The notes beneath the pieces were generated by a model. It was given only the letters and a program-made list of their open reading frames with translations, was not told the origin of the DNA and made no database searches. Position numbers and translations under genes: made by a program. Shown in pieces: positions 19,959 through 27,200 of a stretch of 64,000 bases of DNA. The number at the start of each line of letters is the position of its first letter. The first letter of the stretch is position 1. This stretch comes from Cellulomonas humilata (GTDB taxonomy: Bacteria > Actinomycetota > Actinomycetes > Actinomycetales > Cellulomonadaceae), in the NCBI RefSeq assembly GCF_013359775.1, contig NZ_JABMCI010000044.1, forward strand, positions 47,453 to 111,452, given 5' to 3'.

Positions 19959-20918
19959 ATGACATGGCTGGTCACCGGGGGTGCCGGGTACATCGGGTCG
20001 CACGTGGTGCGGGCGTTCGGGCAGGTCGGGCTGGAGACGGTGGTCCTCGACGACCTGTCCAGCGGGCACCGGGCGTTCGTCCCCGACGGAGTGCCGCTGG
20101 TCGAGGGGTCGATCCTCGACACCGACCTGGTCGCGGACACGCTCTCCCAGCACGGCATCGTCGGCGTCGTGCACCTGGCCGGTTTCAAGTACGCCGGCGT
20201 CTCGGTGGACCGCCCGCTGCACACGTACGAGCAGAACGTCACCGGCACCGCCCACCTGCTCGAGGCCATGGCCGCGCAGGGCGTCGACGCCATCGTGTTC
20301 TCGTCGTCCGCGGCCGTCTACGGCACCCCGGACGTCGCCCTGGTCACCGAGACCACGGCGACCACCCCCGAGTCGCCCTACGGGGAGTCCAAGCTCATCG
20401 GCGAGTGGCTGCTGCACGACCAGGGCCGCGCCGTCGGCCTGCGCCACACGTCGCTGCGCTACTTCAACGTGGTCGGGTCGGCCACCCCGGAGCTCTACGA
20501 CACCAGCCCGCACAACCTCTTCCCGCTGGTGCTCGACGCCCTGGTGGAAGGCCGCACCCCGCGCATCAACGGCACGGACTACCCGACGCCCGACGGCACC
20601 TGCGTCCGCGACTACCTCCACGTGGCGGACCTGGCCGACTCCCACGTCGCCGCGGCCCAAGCGCTCGCCGCCGGCCGCACCCTGGAGCCCGTCTACAACC
20701 TGGGCTCCGGCGACGGCGTCTCGGTGCGGGAGATCATGACCGCGATGGCCGAGGGCACCAGCATCCCGTTCGAGCCCGAGACCGCCCCGCGCCGCCCGGG
20801 TGACCCGGCCCGCATCGTGGCCTCGGGCGAGCTGGCGGCCCGCGACCTGGACTGGAAGATGCGCCACACCCTCCTCGACATGGTCACCAGCGCCTGGGAA
20901 GCCCGCCAGGCCCACTAG
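19959..20918 (+). CDS. galE: UDP-glucose 4-epimerase
   Basis: 319 residues. The start is ATG 19959 because MTWLVTGGAGYIGSH is the normal N-terminus; an in-frame ATG at 19908 would add 17 unrelated residues. It is an extended SDR fold: NAD motif GGAGYIG (7-13), Ser in FSSSAAVYG, catalytic Tyr141 and Lys145 in SPYGESK, and the C-terminal GTCVRDYLHVADL. It interconverts UDP-glucose and UDP-galactose for galactose use and wall sugars. It is divergent from the crt operon. Its TAG stop abuts the TAG stop of the opposing oxidoreductase (CTAGCTAG), leaving no room for a terminator. Confidence 0.94.
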   Translation: MTWLVTGGAGYIGSHVVRAFGQVGLETVVLDDLSSGHRAFVPDGVPLVEGSILDTDLVADTLSQHGIVGVVHLAGFKYAGVSVDRPLHTYEQNVTGTAHLLEAMAAQGVDAIVFSSSAAVYGTPDVALVTETTATTPESPYGESKLIGEWLLHDQGRAVGLRHTSLRYFNVVGSATPELYDTSPHNLFPLVLDALVEGRTPRINGTDYPTPDGTCVRDYLHVADLADSHVAAAQALAAGRTLEPVYNLGSGDGVSVREIMTAMAEGTSIPFEPETAPRRPGDPARIVASGELAARDLDWKMRHTLLDMVTSAWEARQAH

Positions 20919-21830
20919 CTAGAGCGCCTGGAGCCTCGGGAGCTGGTCGACCAGGGCCTCCAGCACCGACTCGTCGCCGGCGTAGATCCCGTCGGCGCGG
21001 GGCCAGTGCACCACCACGTCGGTGAACCCCAGCGCCGCGGCGCGCTCGATCCCCTCGGTCACCACAGCCGGCGAGGTCATCGAGAAGATCGGCGCGCCGT
21101 CCAGGCTGAGGTACCGGCGCAGCGGGGGCTCGCCCGCAGGCCTGGCGGAGGCCTCGATCGCGTCCAGCTGCGCGAGCATCGTCGCCAGACCTGCCCACCA
21201 CTGCTCCTGCGCGGCCGAGGGCTCGGTCGGCACGTCCTCGGTCGCGTACGCCGGTCCGTAGGTGGCCCACCCCTGCCCGTACCGCGCGGCCAGCGTCATC
21301 GTCCGGGGACCGTTGGCGGCGACGACGAACGGCGTGCGCGGCTGCGCGATGGTGCCGGGGATCATCCGCGCCTCGTCGGCCCGGTAGAACGTCCCCTGGT
21401 GGGACGTCACGGGCTGCGTCAGCAACGAGTCGAGCAGCCCGACGAACTCCTCGAACCGGCGGGTCCGCTCGCCGCGGGTCGGCGGGTCCCCGGTGACCAA
21501 GGCGTCGAACCCCTCACCGCCCGCCCCCAGGCCGAGGACGAACCGGCCGCCGCTGACGTCGTCGAGACCCAGGACGTCCTTGGCGAACGGCACCGGGTGC
21601 CGGAAGTTCGGCGACGCCACCCAGGTGCCCAGCGCGATCCGCTCGGTGACCGCCGCGGCGGCGGCCAGCAGCGGCACGGTGGCGAACCACGGCTGGTCGA
21701 CGAGCGTGCGCCACGCCAGGTGGTCGTACGTCCAGGCGTGGTCGAAGCCCCACTCCTCGGCCTGCTCCCACTTCCGCCGAGCCGACGCCCACCGCTCCTG
21801 CGGCAGCAGCACGATCCCCACAGCAACCAT
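20919..21830 (-). CDS. LLM-class (luciferase-like) flavin-dependent oxidoreductase
   Basis: 303 residues from ATG 21830. A -10 TAGGGT (21842-21837) lies six bases upstream, suggesting a leaderless mRNA. The family pattern is clear: GIVLLPQERW at the start, WGFDHAWTYDHLAW, the beta-strand segment RIALGTWVASPNFRHPVPFAKDV, GRFVLGLGAGGEGFDA, and VVAANGPRTMTLAARYGQGWATYG. Members use FMN or coenzyme F420 on varied substrates; which applies here cannot be told. It stands alone, convergent with galE, so its substrate has no context clue. Confidence 0.88.
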   Translation of the reverse strand: MVAVGIVLLPQERWASARRKWEQAEEWGFDHAWTYDHLAWRTLVDQPWFATVPLLAAAAAVTERIALGTWVASPNFRHPVPFAKDVLGLDDVSGGRFVLGLGAGGEGFDALVTGDPPTRGERTRRFEEFVGLLDSLLTQPVTSHQGTFYRADEARMIPGTIAQPRTPFVVAANGPRTMTLAARYGQGWATYGPAYATEDVPTEPSAAQEQWWAGLATMLAQLDAIEASARPAGEPPLRRYLSLDGAPIFSMTSPAVVTEGIERAAALGFTDVVVHWPRADGIYAGDESVLEALVDQLPRLQAL

Positions 21831-21836
21831 GCGCCG

Positions 21837-21842
21837 ACCCTA
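21837..21842 (-). promoter_or_regulatory. -10 hexamer of the luciferase-like oxidoreductase gene
   Basis: On the minus strand TAGGGT is six bases before ATG 21830 with no ribosome binding site between, again the leaderless arrangement. Confidence 0.45.
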
Positions 21843-22751
21843 TGCGTGCGCGTGGTGCTCGCGGCCCGTGGTGGAGGGCGGTTCCAGCTGGAACGTGCAG
21901 TGGTCGACGTCGAAGTGGCCGGCCAGGCAGTGCCGCAGGTCGTCGAGCACGCGTCCGGCCTCGCCGCGTGACAGCAGCTCGTCGGGCACCTCGACGTGCG
22001 CGGACAGCACGGGCACGCCGGACGTGATGGTCCACGCGTGCAGGTCGTGCACGCCGAGGACGCCCGGGACGCCGCAGATGTGGGACCGGATCGAGTCCAG
22101 GTCGACCCCGCGCGGGGTGGCCTCGAGCAGCACCGTGCCCACCTCGCGCAGCAGGGCGACCGCGCGCGGCACGATCATCAGGCCGATGAGCACGGACACG
22201 ATCCCGTCGGCCCGCAGGAAGCCGGTGGCCAGCACGACGATCGCGGCGACGACCACGGCCGCGGACCCCAGCAGGTCCCCCAGCACCTCGAGGTAGGCGC
22301 CCCGGACGGTCAGCGACTCCCCCTGCCCGCGGCGCAGCAGGGCCAGCCCGACTCCGTTGGCAGCGAGCCCGACGACCGCCACGGCGAGCATGAGCCCGGC
22401 CTCGACCTCACCGGGGGCCAGGATCCGCGCGATCCCGCCGACGATCACCCCGACCCCGACGGCCGCGATGACCAACCCGTTCACCAGCGCCGCCAGGATC
22501 TCGGCGCGCTGCCACCCGAACGTGCGGGCGGCCGTGGCGGGCCGGGCGGCGAGCGCGGTGGCGCCGAGCGCCAGGCCCACACCGGCGGCGTCGGTGAGCA
22601 TGTGCCCGGCGTCGGCGATCAGGGCGAACGACCCGGAGACGAGCCCGCCGACCACCTCGACCACCAGCACGACGAGCGTGAGCACCAGCACCGCCAGCAA
22701 GCGCCCCCGGTGCGCCTGTGCCGCCGTCCCGTGGGCGTGGTCGTGTCCCAC
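21840..22751 (-). CDS. Cation diffusion facilitator (CzcD-like zinc/divalent-cation exporter)
   Basis: 303 residues from GTG 22751. A short His-rich N-terminus (GHDHAHGTAAQAH) precedes six helices. Helix 2 carries the metal site HMLTDAAGVG and helix 5 the partner LEVLGDLLGS. A cytoplasmic C-terminal domain of about 90 residues includes VHDLHAWTITSG and ends with another His cluster (GREHHAHA). The protein exports zinc or related divalent ions against protons. It sits four bases after the metallopeptidase gene on the same strand, so the two may share a transcript. No metal-responsive regulator is adjacent. Confidence 0.92.
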   Translation of the reverse strand: MGHDHAHGTAAQAHRGRLLAVLVLTLVVLVVEVVGGLVSGSFALIADAGHMLTDAAGVGLALGATALAARPATAARTFGWQRAEILAALVNGLVIAAVGVGVIVGGIARILAPGEVEAGLMLAVAVVGLAANGVGLALLRRGQGESLTVRGAYLEVLGDLLGSAAVVVAAIVVLATGFLRADGIVSVLIGLMIVPRAVALLREVGTVLLEATPRGVDLDSIRSHICGVPGVLGVHDLHAWTITSGVPVLSAHVEVPDELLSRGEAGRVLDDLRHCLAGHFDVDHCTFQLEPPSTTGREHHAHA

Positions 22752-22755
22752 TGCG

Positions 22756-23109
22756 TCAGTCCCAGCCCAGCTCGTGCAGGCGGTCGTCGTCGATGCCGAA
22801 GTGGTGCGCGATCTCGTGCACGACCGTCACGGCCACCTCCTCCACCACCTCCGCGCGGTCGTCGCAGATGGCGAGCGTGGGGAGCCGGAAGATCGTGATC
22901 CGGTCGGGCAGCGCGCCGGCGGCCCAGAACTCGCCGCGCTCGGTCAGCGGGGTGCCCTCGTAGAGACCGAGCAGCTCGACCTCGCCCTCGGGTGCCTCGT
23001 CCTCGACCAGCACGACGACGTTGTCCATCATGGCCGCCAGCTCGTCGGGGATCTCGTCCAGCGCGGCGCGAACGGCATCCTCGAACTCGGCGAGCGACAT
23101 GTCGACCAT
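22756..23109 (-). CDS. Small zincin-type metallopeptidase family protein
   Basis: 117 residues from ATG 23109 (MVDMSLAEFEDAV), the length usual for this actinobacterial family. The frame is open further upstream, but the extra residues do not look conserved. Near the C-terminus the zinc motif HEIAHHFGIDD (His98, Glu99, His102, Asp108) matches HExxHxxGxxD. The middle part (VVVLVEDE, LLGLYEGTPLTERG, LPDRITIFRLP) is the family core. Substrate and function are unknown. It is followed closely by the cation exporter, but no functional link is established. Confidence 0.85.
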   Translation of the reverse strand: MVDMSLAEFEDAVRAALDEIPDELAAMMDNVVVLVEDEAPEGEVELLGLYEGTPLTERGEFWAAGALPDRITIFRLPTLAICDDRAEVVEEVAVTVVHEIAHHFGIDDDRLHELGWD

Positions 23110-23257
23110 GGCACCATCCTGCCTGCTCATCGGGACCGGCAACCGGGTGACGACCGCCACTGCCGCACCGCTTTGGAGTTCCGGCCGTCGAACCCGTATG
23201 CTCATCACCGGTCATCCGGCGCCTCGGCGTTGGGGGTTGGATGTTCGCGTTGGACAA

Positions 23258-23330
23258 GCCCCCATCGTCTAGCGGCCTAGGACCCCGCCCTTTCACGGCG
23301 GTAGCACGGGTTCGAATCCCGTTGGGGGTA
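23258..23330 (+). tRNA. tRNA-Glu (anticodon TTC)
   Basis: The 73 bases fold as a full cloverleaf. The acceptor stem is GCCCCCA with TGGGGGT (first pair G-U), the anticodon loop CTTTCAC sits on a CCGCC/GGCGG stem, and the T arm is ACGGG-TTCGAAT-CCCGT. The discriminator is A at 23330. No CCA is encoded. Confidence 0.95.
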
Positions 23331-23372
23331 CGAGCAGGATCAGCAGTTGAGCAGCACGGCCTTGCAGTTCAA

Positions 23373-23446
23373 GGCCCCGTAGCGCAGTTGGTTAGCGCGC
23401 CGCCCTGTCACGGCGGAGGTCGCGGGTTCAAGTCCCGTCGGGGTCG
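23373..23446 (+). tRNA. tRNA-Asp (anticodon GTC)
   Basis: The 74 bases fold as a cloverleaf with acceptor GGCCCCG against CGGGGTC (one G-U pair), anticodon loop CTGTCAC on a CCGCC/GGCGG stem, and a T arm with GGTTCAAGTCC. The discriminator is G. It lies 42 bases after tRNA-Glu and is probably co-transcribed. Confidence 0.95.
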
Positions 23447-23502
23447 CTCGATACGCCCGGTCAGCAGTTCTGTGATGAGCAGAGACCGGGCCGCGTCGTT
23501 TC

Positions 23503-23575
23503 GGCCACTTAGCTCAGTTGGTAGAGCGTTCGACTGAAAATCGAAAGGTCGGCAGTTCGACCCTGCCAGTGGCCA
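23503..23575 (+). tRNA. tRNA-Phe (anticodon GAA)
   Basis: The 73 bases have acceptor GGCCACT against AGTGGCC (perfect), the D arm GCTCAGTTGGTAGAGC, anticodon loop CTGAAAA on a TCGA/TCGA stem, and T arm GGCAGTTCGACCCTGCC. The discriminator is A. It is the last tRNA of the cluster and is followed by a terminator hairpin. Confidence 0.95.
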
Positions 23576-23582
23576 CATCAGG

Positions 23583-23612
23583 AGCCCCGCCCGGTACATC
23601 CGGGGCGGGGCT
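23583..23612 (+). terminator. Terminator after the tRNA cluster
   Basis: AGCCCCGCCC (23583-23592) pairs perfectly with GGGCGGGGCT (23603-23612) around a ten-base loop, followed by TCGTCGT. It sits seven bases after tRNA-Phe. Confidence 0.65.
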
Positions 23613-23692
23613 TCGTCGTGAGCGCGGCAACTCTGCCACCAGGCGTTCTGCTCCTAGGCTGGGGTCACCGCACGCCGTCCGAGGAGGACCTC

Positions 23693-24133
23693 ATGGCCAG
23701 CACGCCTGGCGCCGACCGACCCCGCAGCTTCTTCGACCGCTTCACGGAGCCTCTGGCGGACCGCGCCCGCGAGAAGTTCGAGCAGGTCGAGGACCACGTC
23801 CGCGAGGCCGTGCAGACGGAGATCGACGCGGTCACGCGCAGCGTCCGGGCGCGCGCGGTCGAGGTGCGGCCCGCAGCGTTCGGGTTCGCGGCGGCCGCTC
23901 TGGTCAGCTTCTTCGGAATCGCACTGCTCATCACGGCCGCCGTGCTGGGCCTCTCGCACGCGGTGGACCCCTGGCTCGCGGCCCTGCTCGTCGGCATCGC
24001 CCTGCTGCTCGTCGGGGCGGGCCTCGCCGCCTGGGCCAGGCGACGACTCCCCCCGGGGCCGGCCGTCTCGGTCGTCCGCATCCACGAGCCCGTGCACCCC
24101 GCCGAGGAGCAGGTCCACCCCTGGGCGGACTGA
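23693..24133 (+). CDS. Small membrane protein with two helices, holin-like family
   Basis: 146 residues. ATG 23693 was chosen because GAGGAGG lies five bases upstream. A charged, helical N-terminal half (about 1-60; FDRFTEPLADRAREKFEQVEDHVREAV) is probably amphipathic or coiled. Two hydrophobic helices follow (PAAFGFAAAALVSFFGIALLITAAVLG and PWLAALLVGIALLLVGAGLAAWA) and then a short polar tail. The layout resembles the phage-holin-family (PF07332-type) proteins of actinobacteria, here as a chromosomal envelope gene rather than a lysis gene. It probably belongs to one group with the next two genes. Confidence 0.78.
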   Translation: MASTPGADRPRSFFDRFTEPLADRAREKFEQVEDHVREAVQTEIDAVTRSVRARAVEVRPAAFGFAAAALVSFFGIALLITAAVLGLSHAVDPWLAALLVGIALLLVGAGLAAWARRRLPPGPAVSVVRIHEPVHPAEEQVHPWAD

Positions 24134-24228
24134 GACTGCCCCGCTGATCAGGGCCTCTCCCCTCGCGTCAGGCATCGCTGACCACCAGACTGGGTGCTCA
24201 ACGGATGTGCAGACGAGAGGCCGTGCCC

Positions 24229-24639
24229 ATGACCACCCAGTCGGGACCCCCGGGCGACGAGAAGTCGCTCGGGCAGTTGGTGTCCGAGATCAGCGAGCAG
24301 GCCGCGCGACTCGTGCGCGCGGAGATCGACCTCGCCAAGGCAGAGATCACCGGTCGGGCGCAGCAGCTCGGGCTCGGTGCCGCTCTCGTGGCCGTGGGCG
24401 GGGTGCTCGCGCTCTACCTGCTCGCCGCCGGGATCGCGCTGACGGTCATCGTCCTGGACCTCTGGGTGGACCTCTGGCTCGCCGCGCTGATCGTCTGCGT
24501 CCTGCTGGCCATCGTGATCGCGATCCTGGTGCTGGTCGGCATCAACCGGATCAAGGCCGGCTCGCCCCCCACGCCGGCCAAGGCGATCGAGGGCGTCCAC
24601 GAAGACATCGCGACGGTCAAGGCAGGGTTCTCCGCATGA
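24229..24639 (+). CDS. Phage-holin-family (PF07332-type) membrane protein
   Basis: 136 residues. ATG 24229 is preceded by GAGAGG eight bases upstream; GTG 24223 is an alternative. The N-terminal segment GQLVSEISEQAARLVRAEIDLAKAEITG is the amphipathic helix typical of the family. Two strong helices follow (LGAALVAVGGVLALYLLAAGIALTVIVL and LWLAALIVCVLLAIVIAILVLVG). It overlaps the DUF3618 gene (ATGA), a pairing seen across actinobacteria. The name is historical: no phage genes are nearby and no lysis role is implied. Function unknown. Confidence 0.88.
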   Translation: MTTQSGPPGDEKSLGQLVSEISEQAARLVRAEIDLAKAEITGRAQQLGLGAALVAVGGVLALYLLAAGIALTVIVLDLWVDLWLAALIVCVLLAIVIAILVLVGINRIKAGSPPTPAKAIEGVHEDIATVKAGFSA

Positions 24640-24944
24640 GTGACGAGTCGAAGCCCAAGGACGCCCCCAAGCCGTTCACCACGCCCGAGATGGAGGCGTT
24701 GGAAGCCGAGCTGGCGCTCACCCGCGCGCAGCTGGCGTCGAACGTCGACGAGCTGGTGGCGCGGCTCGACCCGCGTGCGCAGGCGGGCCGGGCGGTGGAG
24801 TCGGGGCGTCAGCTGTGGAGCGACGCCAAGAACAGCGACGCCGATCCGGCGGCGCGCAAGAAGGCGTTCGCCGTGCTCGGCGGGGCCGCAGCCGGCGCCG
24901 CCGCGCTGCTGGCGCTCATCGTGGCCGGGCGCCGCAAGGGCTGA
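24636..24944 (+). CDS. DUF3618 family protein
   Basis: 102 residues from ATG 24636, overlapping the previous stop. The core ALEAELALTRAQLASNVDELVARLDPRAQAGRA is the DUF3618 signature (RxQLxxNVDEL-like). A C-terminal hydrophobic helix (VLGGAAAGAAALLALIVAG) ends in RRKG, so it is a tail-anchored protein with its N-terminal domain in the cytoplasm. It is translationally coupled to the holin-family gene, and they probably act together in the envelope. No function is known. Confidence 0.88.
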   Translation: MSDESKPKDAPKPFTTPEMEALEAELALTRAQLASNVDELVARLDPRAQAGRAVESGRQLWSDAKNSDADPAARKKAFAVLGGAAAGAAALLALIVAGRRKG

Positions 24945-24953
24945 CGCGCGCGA

Positions 24954-24991
24954 CGACGGCGTGGGGCGCTTCGTCGCGGCCCACGCCGTCG
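24954..24991 (+). terminator. Terminator after the DUF3618 gene
   Basis: CGACGGCGTGGG (24954-24965) pairs perfectly with CCCACGCCGTCG (24980-24991) around a 14-base loop. It lies ten bases after the stop codon. Confidence 0.65.
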
Positions 24992-25056
24992 CGTTGGCTC
25001 ACCTACCAGGGCGCGCCGACCGACGTCGACGGCCCCAGCGGGGCAGGAACGGTGGT

Positions 25057-25266
25057 TCAGCCCTCGGAGGGGCGCTGCTGCGGGATCCCGTTGAGCAGGT
25101 CCCGTACCTCGGACTCGCGGTACCGGCGGTGACCGCCCAGCGTGCGGATCGAGGACAGCTTCCCGGCCTTCGCCCAACGGGTGACGGTCTTGGGATCAAC
25201 CCGGAACAGCGTCGCGACCTCCGAGGGAGTGAGCAGGGACTCGGAGTCTGTGGCGTGTGCGTTCAT
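25057..25266 (-). CDS. bldC: BldC-type MerR-family DNA-binding regulator
   Basis: 69 residues from ATG 25266, with AGGAGG seven bases upstream. It is almost entirely one winged helix-turn-helix: LLTPSEVATLFRVDPKTVTRWAKAGKLSSIRTLGGHRRYRESEV, nearly identical to my recollection of Streptomyces BldC, followed by NGIPQQ. BldC lacks the MerR dimerisation helix and binds direct repeats cooperatively; in Streptomyces it controls the timing of development, and its role in non-sporulating relatives is unclear. The neighbourhood (DUF3073, purM, purF) is conserved in actinobacteria. Confidence 0.95.
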   Translation of the reverse strand: MNAHATDSESLLTPSEVATLFRVDPKTVTRWAKAGKLSSIRTLGGHRRYRESEVRDLLNGIPQQRPSEG

Positions 25267-25768
25267 CTGCTGCCTCCTGGCGAGCGTGCGGCCTGCGTGA
25301 CGACGGAGTCGGCAACAGGCCAGTTCAGGTGCGAGTGGTGCGGGTCCTGCGGGTGTGAAACGTTCTCGTCTGGTAAGGGTACGGGCTGAAGCGCCCAAAC
25401 CTGACATCGCCCCACTAGCATGAACGAAAGCCTCAGACAGCGCGTTCCGGGACACGGTCCCGTAACGAACTTTCACGGTGCTCTCATGCACTTCTCATAC
25501 TTCGCGGCCTTCTGCCGTACCAGCAGCCTAAACCCGACCAATCGGTCATACACGCCAGGACGCGCAGACCGTCCACGGGGCGCTGGACGCCGGTCCTGCT
25601 CCCGCCTCGTGGGTCGTCGGATCGGACGTGACGCGCGTCGCCCGGGGCGAGTGGTCGGAATACCGAACGAGCATGTACCGTTGCCCCACGAAGAGACGAT
25701 TCAGCACCCCGGGGCCGCACGTGTCAGCACGGAGCCGCCCCGCATCCACGTAAGAGGGGGTCGATGCC
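25267..25768. other. 502-base intergenic region between bldC and the DUF3073 gene
   Basis: I see no convincing gene: the short open frames have no ribosome binding site and no recognisable protein. It is noticeably less GC-rich than its surroundings, especially 25380-25560, and should hold the divergent promoters of bldC and the DUF3073 gene. A TACCGT hexamer at 25676-25681 preceded by the inverted repeat TCGG-AATA-CCGA (25655-25666) is a candidate promoter/operator for the latter. The long leader of bldC could carry unrecognised control. Confidence 0.5.
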
Positions 25769-25981
25769 ATGGGGCGCGGCCGTCAGAAGGCTAAGCAGAC
25801 GAAGGTGGCCCGGGAGCTGAAGTACTTCAGCCCGGATACCAACTACCGAGCTCTCGAGCAGGAGCTCACGTCGCACGGCCACAACGATGTCGTCACCGAC
25901 AACCGCCCTCGCGCGGTCGTGGAGACGGACACTGACGACGACAGCGACGAGTACCGACGCTGGTCGGACGACGATCGTTGA
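25769..25981 (+). CDS. DUF3073 family protein
   Basis: 70 residues from ATG 25769 behind AGAGGGGG. MGRGRQKAKQTKVARELKYFSPDTNYRALEQEL is the family hallmark: a strongly basic N-terminus followed by YFSPxTxYxxLxxEL. The C-terminal half is very acidic (ETDTDDDSDEYRRWSDDD). Opposite charges at the two ends suggest nucleic-acid or protein contact. No function is known, but the gene is conserved next to bldC and purM in actinobacteria. It ends convergently with purM across a hairpin. Confidence 0.9.
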   Translation: MGRGRQKAKQTKVARELKYFSPDTNYRALEQELTSHGHNDVVTDNRPRAVVETDTDDDSDEYRRWSDDDR

Positions 25982-26014
25982 CCGTTCGCATCACCTGCGC
26001 TGAGGCGTAGGCAC

Positions 26015-26057
26015 GCACACGCACCGCACCATCCCTCGGGGTGGTGCGCGCGTGTGC
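26015..26057. terminator. Bidirectional terminator between the DUF3073 gene and purM
   Basis: An inner stem CGCACCA/TGGTGCG (26025-26031, 26042-26048) with loop TCCCTCGGGG is extended by GCACACG/CGTGTGC (26015-26021, 26051-26057) across a small internal loop. It lies between two convergent stop codons. Confidence 0.65.
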
Positions 26058-26069
26058 GCACGTGCGCCG

Positions 26070-27200
26070 TCAGACCCGGTAGGCACCTGTGAGCTGGACG
26101 GCTCCGCCGTGCACGCCCTTGGTGCCGGCGACGAACCCCGGCGCGCCCACCACGTCGGTGTGCGGGTCGGCGTCCCGGACGGTGCCCAGCTCCCACGCCG
26201 GCAGCGCCAGCTCGGCGGCGTGCGCGAGCACCCCCGCCACGGCGTCGGCCGCGACGATCGCCACCATGCCCACGCCCAGGTTGAGCGTGCCCTCGAGGTC
26301 GGTCCACGGCACCTGACCCAGGCGCTGCACCAGCGAGAACACGGGCGGCAGCGTCCAGCCGCCGCGATCGATGTCTGCGACCAGCCCCTGCGGCAGCACG
26401 CGTGCGACGTTGGACGCGAGGCCGCCGCCGGTGACGTGGCTGAACGCGTGCAGGCCGGCGACGCCTGCGCGCTCGGCGAGCGCCAGGCAGTCGCTCGCGT
26501 AGACGCGGGTGGGCTCCAGGAGCTCCTCGCCCAGCGTGCGGCCCAGCTCGTCGACGTGGCGGTCCAGCGTCCAGCCGGCCACGGAGACCACCTTGCGCAC
26601 CAGCGAGTAGCCGTTCGAGTGCAGGCCGCTCGAGCCGAGCGCCAGCAGCACGTCGCCGGCACGCACCCGCTCGGGGCCCAGCAGCCGGTCTGCCTCGACC
26701 ACGCCGGTCGCGGCACCGGCCACGTCGTACTCGTCGGGACCCAGCAGGCCGGGGTGCTCGGCTGTCTCGCCGCCGACGAGGGCGGTCCCGGCCACCGAGC
26801 AGGCCGCCGCGATGCCGCGCACGATGCCGGCGATCCGCTCGGGCACCACGCGGCCGCACGCGATGTAGTCGGTCATGAACAAGGGCTTTGCGCCGACCAC
26901 GACGATGTCGTCCACGACCATGCCCACCAGGTCGAACCCGATGGTGTCGTGGATGTCGAGCGCCTGGGCGATGGCCACCTTGGTGCCGACGCCGTCGGTC
27001 GAGGTGGCCAGCAGCGGCTTGCGGTAGGCCAGCAGGGCGCTGGCGTCGAACAGGCCTGCGAAGCCGCCCACCCCGCCGAGCACCTGCGGGCCGTGCGTCG
27101 CGCGGACGGCGTCCTTCATCAGCTCGACGGCCTTGTCGCCGGCCTCCGTGTCGACCCCGGCGGTGGCATACGTGACCTGCATGCCCTGCGCGCCGCTCAC
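26070..27200 (-). CDS. purM: Phosphoribosylformylglycinamidine cyclo-ligase (AIR synthetase)
   Basis: 376 residues from GTG 27200, which overlaps the purF stop (GTGA); a second possible start is ATG at residue 7. PurM core: YATAGVDTEAGDKAVELMKD, FDASALLAYRKPLLATSTDGVGTKV, GFDLVGMVVDDIVVVGAKPLFMTDYIA and GETAEHPG. It closes the imidazole ring of FGAM with ATP to give AIR, step five of purine synthesis. It is coupled to purF directly upstream. Length and motifs are normal. Confidence 0.96.
   Translation of the reverse strand: MSGAQGMQVTYATAGVDTEAGDKAVELMKDAVRATHGPQVLGGVGGFAGLFDASALLAYRKPLLATSTDGVGTKVAIAQALDIHDTIGFDLVGMVVDDIVVVGAKPLFMTDYIACGRVVPERIAGIVRGIAAACSVAGTALVGGETAEHPGLLGPDEYDVAGAATGVVEADRLLGPERVRAGDVLLALGSSGLHSNGYSLVRKVVSVAGWTLDRHVDELGRTLGEELLEPTRVYASDCLALAERAGVAGLHAFSHVTGGGLASNVARVLPQGLVADIDRGGWTLPPVFSLVQRLGQVPWTDLEGTLNLGVGMVAIVAADAVAGVLAHAAELALPAWELGTVRDADPHTDVVGAPGFVAGTKGVHGGAVQLTGAYRV

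Noticed and set aside
23258..23575. tRNA cluster as an integration site
   Set aside because: No integrase, no direct repeat of a tRNA 3' end and no compositional break nearby.
23693..24944. Prophage remnant, suggested by the holin-family name
   Set aside because: No other phage gene is present. The holin-family/DUF3618 pair is a normal chromosomal arrangement in actinobacteria.
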